A stretch of 64,000 nt of DNA from Dehalococcoidia bacterium (lineage in GTDB: Bacteria; Chloroflexota; Dehalococcoidia; Lucifugimonadales; Lucifugimonadaceae): contig DUCO01000027.1 in NCBI GenBank assembly GCA_012959765.1, positions 1 through 64,000 on the forward strand, written 5' to 3'. Under the pieces are notes generated by a model. It was not told where the DNA came from and ran no database searches. It saw nothing but the letters and a program-made list of their open reading frames with translations. Position numbers and translations under genes: made by a program. Positions 34,620-43,963 of the stretch are shown here, piece after piece. Position 1 is the first letter of the stretch, and the number at the start of each line of letters is the position of its first letter.

Positions 34620-35582
34620 CTACCGAACAGTCGCCACAACCCCATCCGCATCCAGTTCCATACCCGAACCCAAAAACGCTTTACGGACCAGCGCGAGACT
34701 CAGATAGCTACCGTCTTCGCTCGCCAGCGCTGATGCGCTCGTAACAACACCCGCCGGCCTGTCGTCTCCAACGAGCTTCGCCCCCTCAGCAAGCGGCGTC
34801 ACCGACCTCAACATTTTCACGTTGCGTTGAACTTTATCGTAGGCGTCGAGTCGTGCGATAACTTCCTGCCCCACGTAGCAACCCTTGTCCCAATCGATCA
34901 GGTGAAGCAGACCAGCCTCGATAGGGTTAGCGTGCTCACCGTACTCGCGATCAGCTCCAGGGATTTCGTTAGAAATTCGGAACAACTCGAAGTTGGCTGA
35001 ATCGGTTGCAACCGCCCCAGCGACCTCGAATGCTTCAACAAGTTGATCTGCAGCTCCGGATTCGATGACTACGTCGATCCACTCGACGCCACGGGAAGTG
35101 TCGGATGCGAGAGTGACCGCACTGCCACCAAACAAAGCCGTTACCACCCCATCAGCTTCAACATTTACACCCAGCACCGATTTGATCGACTGCCCGGCCT
35201 TCGGGCCAATCAGCGATACCCGCGTGTGCGTCCCAGAAATATCAGCAAGTTCGGCGTCCTCGATAATCGTATAATAGTCGATCGCCGAAACTGTGCGCTC
35301 TGAATCAGCCGAGTCCGAAATCAACAACAGTTGTTCTTCCGCAACATGGGTAACAAGAAACACATCGACTACACGACCACGGTCCGAAATCAGTGCCGTG
35401 CGGCGAGCATGCCCTTCTGTAACGCTGAGAAGCTCCTTGGTAGTAAGCCGATGAAGCAGATCAAGTGCGTCGGGGCCAGAGTGTTCCCCGAGGGTCGCTG
35501 CAACCCAGCGAACCAAACCACAGCCGTTTTCGAGCGCGTCTAGCTGCGAAAAATCTGCCGTCAGCGAAGTGGTGGATTGCAA
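34620..35582 (-). CDS. ygfZ: YgfZ/GcvT-like folate-dependent Fe-S maturation protein
   Basis: A 320-residue member of the YgfZ family, identified by the signature KGCYVGQEVIAR with its conserved Cys, within an aminomethyltransferase-like fold. YgfZ uses tetrahydrofolate in repair or assembly of certain 4Fe-4S enzymes. It lies 47 bp downstream of an A-type Fe-S carrier gene on the same strand, which supports the role. Confidence 0.85.
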   Translation of the reverse strand: MQSTTSLTADFSQLDALENGCGLVRWVAATLGEHSGPDALDLLHRLTTKELLSVTEGHARRTALISDRGRVVDVFLVTHVAEEQLLLISDSADSERTVSAIDYYTIIEDAELADISGTHTRVSLIGPKAGQSIKSVLGVNVEADGVVTALFGGSAVTLASDTSRGVEWIDVVIESGAADQLVEAFEVAGAVATDSANFELFRISNEIPGADREYGEHANPIEAGLLHLIDWDKGCYVGQEVIARLDAYDKVQRNVKMLRSVTPLAEGAKLVGDDRPAGVVTSASALASEDGSYLSLALVRKAFLGSGMELDADGVVATVR

Positions 35583-35629
35583 GGGCTAAACCTGCAGCTA
35601 GCTAATCAAGAAAAATTGGCTGAGCCGCT

Positions 35630-35992
35630 CTATACCGAGAACGAAGTGCCGCAACCACAAGTTTTAGCGGCGTTGGGGTTGGCGAATTCGAATCCCTTAC
35701 CATTCAGGCCATCCGAGAAATCGAGAACCGTTCCCGCAAGGAACACAAATGCCTTCTTGGGTATGTAGACCTCGATGCCATGTTGAATGATGACCTTGTC
35801 GTCTTCGCCAGCACCTTCAACAATATCCAGAACATACGTTAATCCCGAACAACCTCCGCCTTTCACCGCTACTTTCAGACCGAATTTCTCCATGCCTTTA
35901 TCGGCGGCAAACTGCGTAACTTTGCTTGCTGCTTTTTCAGTGATCTTAATCGTGTTGATCGGAACCGAACGCTGTGGCGACATCGTCGTCAT
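35630..35992 (-). CDS. A-type iron-sulfur carrier (IscA/ErpA/HesB family)
   Basis: A 120-residue protein with the three conserved Cys in GGGCSGLTY and TCGCGTSF. It accepts Fe-S clusters from the assembly scaffold and delivers them to targets, of which ActB2 in this window would be one. It forms a likely two-gene operon with ygfZ. The family is certain; the subtype (IscA, ErpA or SufA) is not. Confidence 0.92.
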   Translation of the reverse strand: MTTMSPQRSVPINTIKITEKAASKVTQFAADKGMEKFGLKVAVKGGGCSGLTYVLDIVEGAGEDDKVIIQHGIEVYIPKKAFVFLAGTVLDFSDGLNGKGFEFANPNAAKTCGCGTSFSV

Positions 35993-36197
35993 CGAATTTC
36001 ACCTGCTGTGGTAGTTCAACTTTGTATTGAAGGTACGCCTAATATTCTCGCGTGAAAAGGACTTTCGCGCAAAAATGCCGTGTTAACTCCGTAAGTACGT
36101 CGGTTAGATGATTTTCGAACTACAATTGATGCTTCGTGCTTTAACAGAGTCGCCCAGAACAATTCACTCCCAAAAAAATTCGTGATAAATCACCTGA

Positions 36198-36872
36198 ATG
36201 ACCGATAACTCTAAAAAACCTCGCATCGTCGTACTCAACACTCGTGCAGCAAACGTGCATAGCGTTGAGAAGGCGTTGCGCAAAGTTGGAGCCGACCCGC
36301 TGGTGACGAGTGATCCTGCCGATATCGCTTCGGCCGATGCGGTCGTTCTGCCCGGCGTTGGTGCCAGTGATGCGGTGATGAGAGCCTTGAACACCCTCAA
36401 CATGGCCGAGTCGGTAAAAGAATTTGCAGCTTCGGGGAAACCGTTGTTGTGCGTGTGCGTCGGGCTCCAAGTTCTGTTCGACAGCTCTGAAGAGGGCGAA
36501 CTACCCGGACTCGGGCTCGTCGAAGGCAGTGTTCAGCTCATACCCACCGGCATGAAGGACAAGCTTGGTGCGAGCATGAAGGTGCCGCACATGGGCTGGA
36601 ATGAAGTCCAGTTCACCGGTGAAGAGTCGGATCGCAATCCGCTTTTCAAGGGAATCCCTCAGGGCTCCCACTTCTACTTTGTTCACTCATACCGATGCGT
36701 GCCAGACGCCCAGGCCGAAGTTGCAGCAACTGCTCAGTACGGGGTTGAGGTTTGTGCCGCAGTGGCACGGGGCAATGTTGTGGGAACCCAGTTCCACCCC
36801 GAAAAAAGTGGCGAAGTGGGACTGCAGATTTACAAGAATTTCCTTGATCTTGCTTCGGCAAATCAGGAATAA
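36198..36872 (+). CDS. hisH: Imidazole glycerol phosphate synthase glutaminase subunit HisH
   Basis: A 224-residue class I amidotransferase of the HisH type with oxyanion strand LPGVGAS, nucleophile Cys in LLCVCVGLQVLF, and His/Glu in QFHPEKSG. It feeds ammonia to HisF, which is encoded 1.4 kb downstream. First gene of the histidine group hisH-hisA-(methyltransferase)-hisF-(HAD)-hisIE. Confidence 0.93.
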   Translation: MTDNSKKPRIVVLNTRAANVHSVEKALRKVGADPLVTSDPADIASADAVVLPGVGASDAVMRALNTLNMAESVKEFAASGKPLLCVCVGLQVLFDSSEEGELPGLGLVEGSVQLIPTGMKDKLGASMKVPHMGWNEVQFTGEESDRNPLFKGIPQGSHFYFVHSYRCVPDAQAEVAATAQYGVEVCAAVARGNVVGTQFHPEKSGEVGLQIYKNFLDLASANQE

Positions 36873-36915
36873 CCAGAAAACCAACCAGAACAAGCGAAAC
36901 GAATTAGAAACTCGA

Positions 36916-37653
36916 ATGGAAATCCTGCCAGCAATTGACCTGAGAGGCGGACACTGCGTCCGACTGACTCAGGGTGACTACGATCGCGAAACCGTATTCG
37001 ATGACGACCCCGGCGCTGTCGCAAAGCGCTGGGTCGATCAGGGTGCCCGGCGATTGCACGTAGTCGATCTTGATGGCGCCCGAGACGGTGTTCGCGGAAA
37101 CGCTAAAGCACTTTCGGCGATCATCGAGGCATCAGATGTTCCTATTCAACTTGGCGGGGGTGTTCGAGATTCAGCGGAAGCTCGTCGACTCATCGATATG
37201 GGCGTTGACCGAGTGATCTTCGGGACCGCTGCCATTGAAGCTCCTGACGAGGTTCAGGCTGCGGTGGAAGATCTGGGCACCGAGCACGTAATAGTTGGCG
37301 TCGATGCCAAAGATGGCATGATCCAAACCCGCGGCTGGATCACGCAGTCGGAAGTTTCGGCAATTGATCTCGCCAGTCAGATGGTCGAACTGGGTGTTCA
37401 CCGCTTTATCTACACCGATACCAGCCGAGACGGCACAATGACCCACCCAAATTTCGATGCAGTTGCCGAACTGAAGCACAACCTGCGATATCCTATTATC
37501 GTGGCTGGTGGAATCTCCTCCATCGATGACCTCGTCGGACTGGCGAAGTTGGGTGTGGAAGGTGCAATATCGGGCATGGCCATTTACTCTAGGGCGCTCG
37601 ACTTAAAGCGCGCCATCGAAACGATTGACGCAATGACGACGGCAAACAACTAA
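36916..37653 (+). CDS. hisA: ProFAR isomerase HisA
   Basis: A 245-residue TIM barrel with catalytic Asp in PAIDLRGGHCVRL and the second in GVDAKDG, and the phosphate loops GGGVRD and AGGISS. The reading frame is open further upstream into hisH, but the ATG at 36916 gives the canonical MEILPAIDLRGG start and avoids an overlap. Performs the fourth step of histidine synthesis. Confidence 0.95.
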   Translation: MEILPAIDLRGGHCVRLTQGDYDRETVFDDDPGAVAKRWVDQGARRLHVVDLDGARDGVRGNAKALSAIIEASDVPIQLGGGVRDSAEARRLIDMGVDRVIFGTAAIEAPDEVQAAVEDLGTEHVIVGVDAKDGMIQTRGWITQSEVSAIDLASQMVELGVHRFIYTDTSRDGTMTHPNFDAVAELKHNLRYPIIVAGGISSIDDLVGLAKLGVEGAISGMAIYSRALDLKRAIETIDAMTTANN

Positions 37654-37696
37654 ATTGCCAATAGCACGACTTATTGATTGAACGGAAAAGACACGA

Positions 37697-38272
37697 ATGC
37701 CAACGAAATCTTCACTAGGCAAAGTTGAAGCTCTGCTGCACCCAACAATTGAGGCGACCTACGATCCTCAAGCGATGATCGCGCTGGTGCCGATTCACAA
37801 CGACGAGAAAGTCGCCGACATCGGCTCCGGCCCCGGCTGGCTGACTATCCCGCTGGCAAAATACCTCTACTCCGGCAAATGCTATGCCGTCGATGTTCAG
37901 GACAAAATGCTGGTTCACGTCAAAGAGCAGGCCAAGAAAGCCGGCCTCGGCAACATCGAAACCATCGCTTCAAAAGAGAATCAGGTTCCACTGGACGATG
38001 AATCTCTCGACGGAGTCGTTTTCTCGAACGTCCTGAACGAAGCAAGCCGCCCGAAAACTCTCCTCAAAGAAGGTGCACGCCTGCTTAAGAAGTCTGGTTG
38101 GCTGTCGATAGTTGAATGGTTCCCTGTTGCAGGCAAGCCAGAATTTGGACCTGCGGCATCGAGCAGACTCGTTCAGCAGGGACTACGAGAAGCCGTCGAG
38201 GATCTCGGGTTCACGACTCTCACCTCACGCCAACTGACCCCCCATCGATACATCATCGTCGCTCGCAAGTAG
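37697..38272 (+). CDS. Class I SAM-dependent methyltransferase
   Basis: A 191-residue methyltransferase of the UbiE/Methyltransf_11 type with SAM-binding VADIGSGPGW, the acidic motif YAVDVQD and the post-motif VVFSNVLNE. The substrate is not apparent. It lies between hisA and hisF with gaps of 43 and 15 bp, so it is co-transcribed with histidine genes without an obvious part in the pathway. Confidence 0.85.
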   Translation: MPTKSSLGKVEALLHPTIEATYDPQAMIALVPIHNDEKVADIGSGPGWLTIPLAKYLYSGKCYAVDVQDKMLVHVKEQAKKAGLGNIETIASKENQVPLDDESLDGVVFSNVLNEASRPKTLLKEGARLLKKSGWLSIVEWFPVAGKPEFGPAASSRLVQQGLREAVEDLGFTTLTSRQLTPHRYIIVARK

Positions 38273-38287
38273 ACCGGAGACCCAACG

Positions 38288-39094
38288 ATGCTGACGCGCC
38301 GCGTCATTCCATGTCTGGACGTCGATAACGGTCGCGTGGTCAAGGGTGTCAGTTTTGTTGACATTCGAGACGCAGGCGACCCGGCGGAGCTTGCCGCCTT
38401 CTACAACGCAGAAGGTGCCGACGAACTGGTGTTCCTCGATATCACCGCATCGTCCGACAACCGAAACACCATGGTCGACGTGGTCGAAAAGGTGTCGTCG
38501 GAAGTCTTTATTCCCCTGACGGTTGGCGGCGGGATTCGTTCGGTCGACAATATGCGAAGAATGCTCGAAGCCGGAGCCGACAAGGTTGCGGTGAACAGCG
38601 CGGCAGTCGCGAATCCCCAGTTGATCGAAGATTGTGCAAAAGAATTCGGCAATCAGTGTGTCGTGCTCGCGATGGACGTAAAGCGGGTAGACGACCCGGT
38701 CGTGACCGAACTCGAAGGCTTCGGAGCCATTCCTGCCGAGGCAATGTGGCAGGTTTACACGCACGGTGGCAGGCGGCCGACTGCTCTCGATGCAGTGAAG
38801 TGGGCGCGGCAGGCGACAGATCTGGGTGCTGGCGAACTCCTAGTTACCAGCATGGATGCCGATGGCCAGAAGACCGGCTACGACAACGAGTTACTTTCGG
38901 TTATCTCAGACTCAGTTACGGTTCCGGTGATCGCCAGTGGCGGTGCCGGTGAACTCGATCATTTCTACGACGCTCTTGTTGAAGGCAAATCAGATGCCGT
39001 GCTTGCTGCGTCGCTTTTCCACTTCGGCGAACTACGGGTTTCCGAGGTCAAGTCGTATCTTGCCGAACGTGGCATTCCGATGCGGGAGGTCTAG
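38288..39094 (+). CDS. hisF: Imidazole glycerol phosphate synthase cyclase subunit HisF
   Basis: A 268-residue HisF barrel with [16 protein letters not shown] (catalytic Asp), the LDITAS block, GGGIRS and the second catalytic Asp in AMDVKR. An insert around [16 protein letters not shown] is slightly longer than in many HisF. Partner of HisH. Its end carries GGGAGGT, the ribosome binding site of the next gene. Confidence 0.95.
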   Translation: MLTRRVIPCLDVDNGRVVKGVSFVDIRDAGDPAELAAFYNAEGADELVFLDITASSDNRNTMVDVVEKVSSEVFIPLTVGGGIRSVDNMRRMLEAGADKVAVNSAAVANPQLIEDCAKEFGNQCVVLAMDVKRVDDPVVTELEGFGAIPAEAMWQVYTHGGRRPTALDAVKWARQATDLGAGELLVTSMDADGQKTGYDNELLSVISDSVTVPVIASGGAGELDHFYDALVEGKSDAVLAASLFHFGELRVSEVKSYLAERGIPMREV

Positions 39095-39097
39095 TCG

Positions 39098-39844
39098 TTG
39101 GCAGTTACTTTGAGATCCGGGCAGCCCGAGTTGCCCGAGGCGATTGCGTTCGACTGCTACGACACGCTCTTTGCGAATAATCACGACGACTGGAAGATCG
39201 CCTTCGGTGACATCATCGAAGCCCAGAACTTACCGCTTGCGGCTGATGAGTTCTGGACTCACTGGCGCAAGTACGAGGTCAACTTTCGGAAGATTCGAAC
39301 TGATCTGGGCCGGCCTTACAACAGCCCGCCGTTCAAGTCGTACCGACAGGCATGGACCGAGTGCTTTCAACAGGTTTTTGATGATCTTGACTTGAAAAAC
39401 GCCGACGCCAACGCAGCCGGTGACCGCGCTTCATTACACATGACCGATCGAACGGTATTTCCAGAAACCGTCGAGGCGTTAAACCTGCTCAAGGGTCGGG
39501 TCAAGCTCGGTGTATTCTCGAACGCCGACGACGAGGGGCTGTTGCCTTTACTCGCAAGCGAAGGGCTCGAGTTCGACTTCGTCGCAAGCTCGCAATCAGC
39601 ACAGGTCTACAAGCCAGCACTTGCAGCTTTCGAGCATCTGTACAAGGGCCTTGGGTCAGAACCGAGCAAGATCTGGTACGTGGGTGACAAGCTATTCGAC
39701 GATGTGCTTGGCGGGTATCGTTCAGGTGCGACAACCGTGTGGATCAACCGCAACAACGAGGAAGTCGATCGAGAGCCAGAGCCCGATATCGAGATCAACG
39801 ATTTGCGAGAGCTCTCTGGGATACTCCAACATATCGACGGGTGA
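39098..39844 (+). CDS. HAD-superfamily hydrolase
   Basis: A 248-residue haloacid-dehalogenase-like hydrolase: nucleophile Asp in AFDCYDTLF, motif II Ser-type GVFSNADD, motif III Lys in SAQVYKP and motif IV WYVGDKLFDDVLGG. The start is TTG placed seven bases after GGAGGT within the hisF end. A phosphatase serving the histidine pathway (histidinol phosphate) is conceivable from position alone, but a 2-haloacid dehalogenase-like role is equally compatible. Confidence 0.8.
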   Translation: MAVTLRSGQPELPEAIAFDCYDTLFANNHDDWKIAFGDIIEAQNLPLAADEFWTHWRKYEVNFRKIRTDLGRPYNSPPFKSYRQAWTECFQQVFDDLDLKNADANAAGDRASLHMTDRTVFPETVEALNLLKGRVKLGVFSNADDEGLLPLLASEGLEFDFVASSQSAQVYKPALAAFEHLYKGLGSEPSKIWYVGDKLFDDVLGGYRSGATTVWINRNNEEVDREPEPDIEINDLRELSGILQHIDG

Positions 39845-39863
39845 GTGACAAAGTCACGTTTTC
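39845..39863 (+). terminator. Hairpin GTGAC-AAA-GTCAC plus T-run directly after a stop codon
   Basis: The stem (39845-39849 / 39853-39857) begins at the base after the TGA stop of the HAD gene and is followed by GTTTTCTTCTC. Second of three copies of this element in the window. Confidence 0.5.
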
Positions 39864-39972
39864 TTCTCGCCACTATTCAACCTCGCATAGTTCGATATTC
39901 AATCACCCCGAATCCCACTACTCCCTGAACAGATATTACATATCTAACTGAACTTAAAAAAGGAAGTCCGAA

Positions 39973-40599
39973 ATGATTCAGTTCGATGACCGCGGGCTGC
40001 TCGCAGCAATTGTTCAAGATGCCGACTCCGGTCGGGTCCTGATGCACGCGTACATGAACAAAGAGGCCCTCAAGCTAACGCTCGAAGGCCCCGATGCGTG
40101 GTTCTACTCCCGCAGCAGGCAGGAGTTGTGGCACAAGGGCGAGACGTCGGGGAACTTCCTGAAAGTTGTTGAAGTCGAGCAGGACTGCGACGGCGACGCC
40201 ATCGTAATCAAAGTAAACCCGGTCAGCCCCGCATGCCACACCGGCTCTGAATCCTGCTTCGACTCTGCTGTGCTCGACACTGCCCTGCTCGAAGCCGATG
40301 GTTCATCTGAGAAACTTGGACCCGGCGTGCTTCAGGAGCTACTCGATGTGATCAAGCAGCGAGCTACAGAAAAACCCGAGGGTTCGTACACGGTGCAACT
40401 TCTCGAAGAAGGTACCGGCCGGATAGCCCAGAAGATTGTCGAAGAGTCCGGTGAGACTGCCATCGCATCGGTGAGCCAGACTAAAGAAGACGTTGCCAAC
40501 GAGATGGGTGACATGCTCTACCACTGCATGGTGCTGCTGGCTTCGCTAGAAATGCCAGCCGACATGGTGTGGGAAGTGCTGGCAAAACGCCGCGGCTAG
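39973..40599 (+). CDS. hisIE: Bifunctional phosphoribosyl-AMP cyclohydrolase / phosphoribosyl-ATP pyrophosphatase HisIE
   Basis: A 208-residue fusion. The HisI part (1-105) has HAYMNKEALKLT, WFYSRSRQELWHKGETSG and the zinc-binding DCDGDA and CHTG...SCF cysteines. The HisE part (115-208) has the MazG-like EESGETAIAS and EMGDMLYH. AAAAGGAAG precedes the ATG. It catalyses steps two and three of histidine synthesis. Its end overlaps the convergent DUF1385 gene by four bases. Confidence 0.95.
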   Translation: MIQFDDRGLLAAIVQDADSGRVLMHAYMNKEALKLTLEGPDAWFYSRSRQELWHKGETSGNFLKVVEVEQDCDGDAIVIKVNPVSPACHTGSESCFDSAVLDTALLEADGSSEKLGPGVLQELLDVIKQRATEKPEGSYTVQLLEEGTGRIAQKIVEESGETAIASVSQTKEDVANEMGDMLYHCMVLLASLEMPADMVWEVLAKRRG

Positions 40600-41636
40600 C
40601 CGCCGGGGGTGTTCGCAGGCGGGTCTTCAGCAGCGGGTGCGACAGCGTCGTCAACGACAGTCATCATAGCTACTCCGTGAAGAGGTTCGTACGGGTCAGT
40701 TGAAAGCTGAGAAGCATCGTCGCTCGGAATAGCCCGTTCCTCGTCGATCGCAATCGCATACTCGATAGCCGTGATCGCCACTTCCATCATCCCATCGTCG
40801 GGCGGACGCGTGGTGAGATCCTGAAGTAACAGGTTCGGAGAGTTGAACATTCGCACCCAGAGATTCCCCTGATGAGTACCGGCAAACCGAATGAATTCGT
40901 AGCTGATCCCCGCGATGATCGGTACAAGAATAATTCGTGAAACCACCAGGAACCAGAATGGGTCGCGTGGGAAGAACATGAACATTATGATCGACACGAG
41001 AACAACCGTCATAAGGAACGAAGTGCCGCAGCGGGGGTGAGCCGGTGGGAATCGTCGAACCGATTCAACGGTAAGTGGCTCCCGCGCTTCGTGAGCGTGA
41101 ACAACCATGTGTTCAGCACCGTGGTAGCCGAATACACGCTTGATGTCGTTCATCTTGCCGATGCCCCACACGTAGCCGATAAACAGAACGAGTCGGATTC
41201 CACCCTCGATCAAGTTCGCCAGAAAATTATTGGCTCCGGCGTTTTCGGCTACTCGAGATACAAACACTGGTATCAGAAAGAAAATTACGATTCCCAGTAC
41301 CAGTGAAACGCCAAGCAATGTTGCCATAGCCACGTTCGAAAGCTGGGCGTCATCTTCGGGGTTTTCATCGGCCGCAGCTTCGTTGGCAGAAATCGTGAGA
41401 GATTTCATACCTACCAGCAGTGTTTCGAGTAGTACGAGCACTCCTCTGAGCAGTGCGATGTTACGCAGCGAGGAGTTTGCCCAGTTTTCGAGTGGAATAG
41501 ATCGGCGAACAATAACGCCATCGGGTCGGCGCACCGCGAGTGCCGCTCGACTCTGTCCTCGAATCATCACACCCTCGATGACCGCCTGCCCGCCGTATAG
41601 AACTGGGCGTTTTTGTGAGGGTTGTGATGTGGACAA
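40596..41636 (-). CDS. DUF1385 (YqhQ-like) membrane protein
   Basis: A 346-residue protein with the family opening YGGQAVIEGVMIRG, then several membrane helices and the conserved FGYHGAEHMVVHAHE and HPRCGTSFL blocks. This family is widespread in Gram-positives and Chloroflexota next to rpmE and prfA, as it is here next to rpmE, but its function is not established. The acidic, Pro/Ala-rich tail of about 60 residues is an extension beyond the usual end. Confidence 0.85.
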   Translation of the reverse strand: MSTSQPSQKRPVLYGGQAVIEGVMIRGQSRAALAVRRPDGVIVRRSIPLENWANSSLRNIALLRGVLVLLETLLVGMKSLTISANEAAADENPEDDAQLSNVAMATLLGVSLVLGIVIFFLIPVFVSRVAENAGANNFLANLIEGGIRLVLFIGYVWGIGKMNDIKRVFGYHGAEHMVVHAHEAREPLTVESVRRFPPAHPRCGTSFLMTVVLVSIIMFMFFPRDPFWFLVVSRIILVPIIAGISYEFIRFAGTHQGNLWVRMFNSPNLLLQDLTTRPPDDGMMEVAITAIEYAIAIDEERAIPSDDASQLSTDPYEPLHGVAMMTVVDDAVAPAAEDPPANTPGG

Positions 41637-41651
41637 TGTTAGGTGTAACTA

Positions 41652-41681
41652 AAAAAGGGGCGCCGGTTGGCACCCCTTTTT
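41652..41681 (-). terminator. Terminator of the rplU-rpmA-rpmE operon
   Basis: On the minus strand AAAAAGGGG-x-GCC pairs with GGC-x-CCCCTTTTT around a 4-base loop, with one mismatch, followed by T-rich sequence. It begins nine bases beyond the rpmE stop. Confidence 0.85.
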
Positions 41682-41689
41682 GTTTAGCT

Positions 41690-41905
41690 CTATTTGGAGG
41701 AGCCGCCCAAGTTGTATCGGCGCATCATGCGTTCGACACGACCCTCCGTGTCGACGATTCGTTGCTCGCCGGTCCAGAACGGGTGGCACTGGCTGCAGAT
41801 TTCAGTCCGCAGACTTTCTTGAGTTGAACCTATCTCCCACGTGTTACCGCATGCGCAAGTAACGACAGCGGATTTGTGGTAAGTCGGGTGAATATTAGCT
41901 TTCAT
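41690..41905 (-). CDS. rpmE: Ribosomal protein L31, zinc-binding form
   Basis: A 71-residue bL31 with [10 protein letters not shown] and two zinc-binding CXXC pairs (CACG, CSQC), so it is the C+ type. It ends the rplU-rpmA-rpmE run, 17 bp after rpmA. Confidence 0.96.
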   Translation of the reverse strand: MKANIHPTYHKSAVVTCACGNTWEIGSTQESLRTEICSQCHPFWTGEQRIVDTEGRVERMMRRYNLGGSSK

Positions 41906-41922
41906 ATCTATTTGTTACCTGA

Positions 41923-42183
41923 CTACGAAGTCATGGGGTCGACGTTGACTCGCTTGGTGTCCTTGCGAGCGTAGTCAAACCTTACTTGACCATCGATTAG
42001 TGAGTAGATGGTGTGGTCGCGGCCAATGCCAACGTTTGTACCAGTGTGGAACTTGGTCCCACGCTGTCGAACGATGATCGCACCGGCAGTTACCTGTTCA
42101 CCAGCGAATGCCTTGACACCCAGACGTTTACCTGCGCTATCACGACCGTTGCGGGAAGTCCCGCCACCTTTTTTATGTGCCAT
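41923..42183 (-). CDS. rpmA: Ribosomal protein L27
   Basis: An 86-residue bL27 starting [16 protein letters not shown], with [14 protein letters not shown]. The N-terminus reaches the peptidyl transferase centre. There is no N-terminal leader of the Firmicutes kind that needs protease removal. 38 bp after rplU. Confidence 0.97.
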   Translation of the reverse strand: MAHKKGGGTSRNGRDSAGKRLGVKAFAGEQVTAGAIIVRQRGTKFHTGTNVGIGRDHTIYSLIDGQVRFDYARKDTKRVNVDPMTS

Positions 42184-42221
42184 TTAGATGTCCCGTTCTC
42201 CTGCAGCGATGCAGCGGTGAA

Positions 42222-42545
42222 CTATTTCGTCGAAATCGACGTGATCTTCACCGACGTGAAATTCTGTCGGTGGCCGCGCTTCACGCGCTGGCGTGTCTTG
42301 TTCTTGTAGCGCAGCGCAATGACCTTATCGGTCTTGCCGTGCTCCGCGATCTCGCCAGTGACCGTCGCACCCTCTACAGTAGGAACGCCGACACTTAGCT
42401 TGCCGTCTACTGAAGTCATCAGCACACGGTCAAATGTGAAGTCAGATCCGACTTCGCCTTCGAGGGTCTCAACAGCCAGAGTATCGCCTTCGCGAACCCG
42501 GTACTGCTTCCCGCCAGTGTTAATTATTGCGTAATCTGTTGTCAT
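42222..42545 (-). CDS. rplU: Ribosomal protein L21
   Basis: A 107-residue bL21 with AIINTGGKQYRVREGD and the C-terminal KRGHRQNFTSVKI. First gene of the minus-strand ribosomal run, divergent from the glutamate dehydrogenase pseudogene across a 157-bp gap that must hold its promoter. Confidence 0.96.
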   Translation of the reverse strand: MTTDYAIINTGGKQYRVREGDTLAVETLEGEVGSDFTFDRVLMTSVDGKLSVGVPTVEGATVTGEIAEHGKTDKVIALRYKNKTRQRVKRGHRQNFTSVKITSISTK

Positions 42546-42702
42546 TCGTCTTTATCCGTTCGTTGCCCAACCTAACTATTCTAAGTACGAGTGATCGGAA
42601 CGGTCAATTTTATTTTTGACTAATTTTCCATAACATTCGACCTGAAACAGCTTTCCCGCACCTAAATCACGGATTTTTAGAGCACCTGATAGGAGTCGCA
42701 AC

Positions 42703-43948
42703 ATGGCTACAGACAGTTCTATGCTCGATGGGACGATCGCAAGTATCGACACCGCAGTTCGAAGTCTCGGCCTCGAAGACGACATGCGCGAGGTACTCGT
42801 AGAGCCATGGCGTGAAATACAGGTAGGATTGCCAGTTCGTATGGACAACGGCGAAGTACGCGTGTTCCGTGGGTACCGTTCTCAGCACAACGCCGCCGAA
42901 GACCTTACAAAGGTGGGATTCGATACCACCCGAACGCCGATCTATAACACGTTCGTGCTCTCGGCATGCTGATAACCCGGAAAACCGCTCTCGCCGACGT
43001 TCCCTTTGGGGGAGCAAAAGGCGGTGTTTGCGTAAACCCACGAGAACTTTCAACAAGCGAGCTGAATCGTCTAACCCGCTGCTACACGATGAGCATGCAC
43101 CACGTACTCGGTGTGAATCGTGACATCATGTCGCCAGATCTCGGAACATCTGCCCAGACGATGGCGTGGATCATGGATGACTACGGTTCGATTCATGGGC
43201 ACACTCCGGAAATCGTTACAGGCAAGCCGATCGAACTTGGCGGTTCGCTGGGAAGAACTGAAGCACCGGGACGCGGTGCTGCGGTTGTAGGATGCCGGGC
43301 GATTGTCGATGGTGGATCGACACCAGAAGAGAACACTGTTGCGGTTCAGGGGTTTGGAGCGGTTGGCGCGGCAGCGGCACAAACGATGTCCGATGCAGGT
43401 GCAAAGGTGATTGCCGTTTCCGACGTCGACGGAGCGATCATCAACACTTCGGGTCTCAATATTCCTGCGCTTTTGTAGATAGTTCTAAACGGTGGAAGCG
43501 TTTCGATTTTGACGATGCGGATGCGCTGGACAACGCTGCTTTACTCGAACTCGATTGCGATGTACTGATTCCAGCAGCGATTGAAGACGTGATTACGGCT
43601 GAAAACGCACCTCGCGTTCGAGCGGACATTGTTGTTGAAGGCGCGAATCGCCCTGTAACATCTGCTGCTGACGAGATTCTGGTGGGTTCAGGTAAGAACG
43701 TGATTCCCGATATTCTTGCCAACGCTGGTGGGGTTGTTGCTTCTTATTTCGAGTGGGCACAGAACATCCAAGTATTCAACTGGGAGCTGGAGCGGGTCAA
43801 CCGCGAACTCGACAAAAAGATGAACGAAGCCTACGACGTAACCAAGGCGCAGGTCGATAAAAACGGTGGCTCAATGCGTGATGCGGCATTCGATGTGGCT
43901 GCGCAGCGTGTTGCAGAGACGATCAAGATTCGTATCTACGTGGGGTGA
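42703..43948 (+). pseudogene. Glutamate dehydrogenase (Glu/Leu/Phe/Val family) pseudogene
   Basis: The ATG at 42703 has AGGAG upstream and starts a normal GDH N-terminus reaching [13 protein letters not shown] frameshift at about 42895 moves the reading to [14 protein letters not shown], where a TAA replaces a sense codon (about 42951), then reading continues with RKTALADVPFGGAKGGV, the dinucleotide-binding domain (VQGFGAVGAAAA) and GLNIPALL, cut by TAG at 43476-43478. A second frameshift (about 43500) leads into DADALDNAALLELDCDVLIPAA and a normal C-terminus to 43948. Two nonsense codons and two indels disable it. An intact copy would deaminate glutamate to 2-oxoglutarate. Confidence 0.9.
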
Positions 43949-43963
43949 CTAGGTCACGTTTTT
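43945..43963 (+). terminator. Hairpin GTGAC-TAG-GTCAC plus T-run at a stop codon
   Basis: The stem (43945-43949 / 43953-43957) contains the TGA stop of the GDH pseudogene and is followed by GTTTTT. It also overlaps the end of the convergent glycosyltransferase gene. Third copy of the element. Confidence 0.5.

Noticed and set aside
36601-36915. Longer N-terminus for hisA
   Set aside because: It would be read out of hisH sequence; the ATG at 36916 gives the canonical HisA start.
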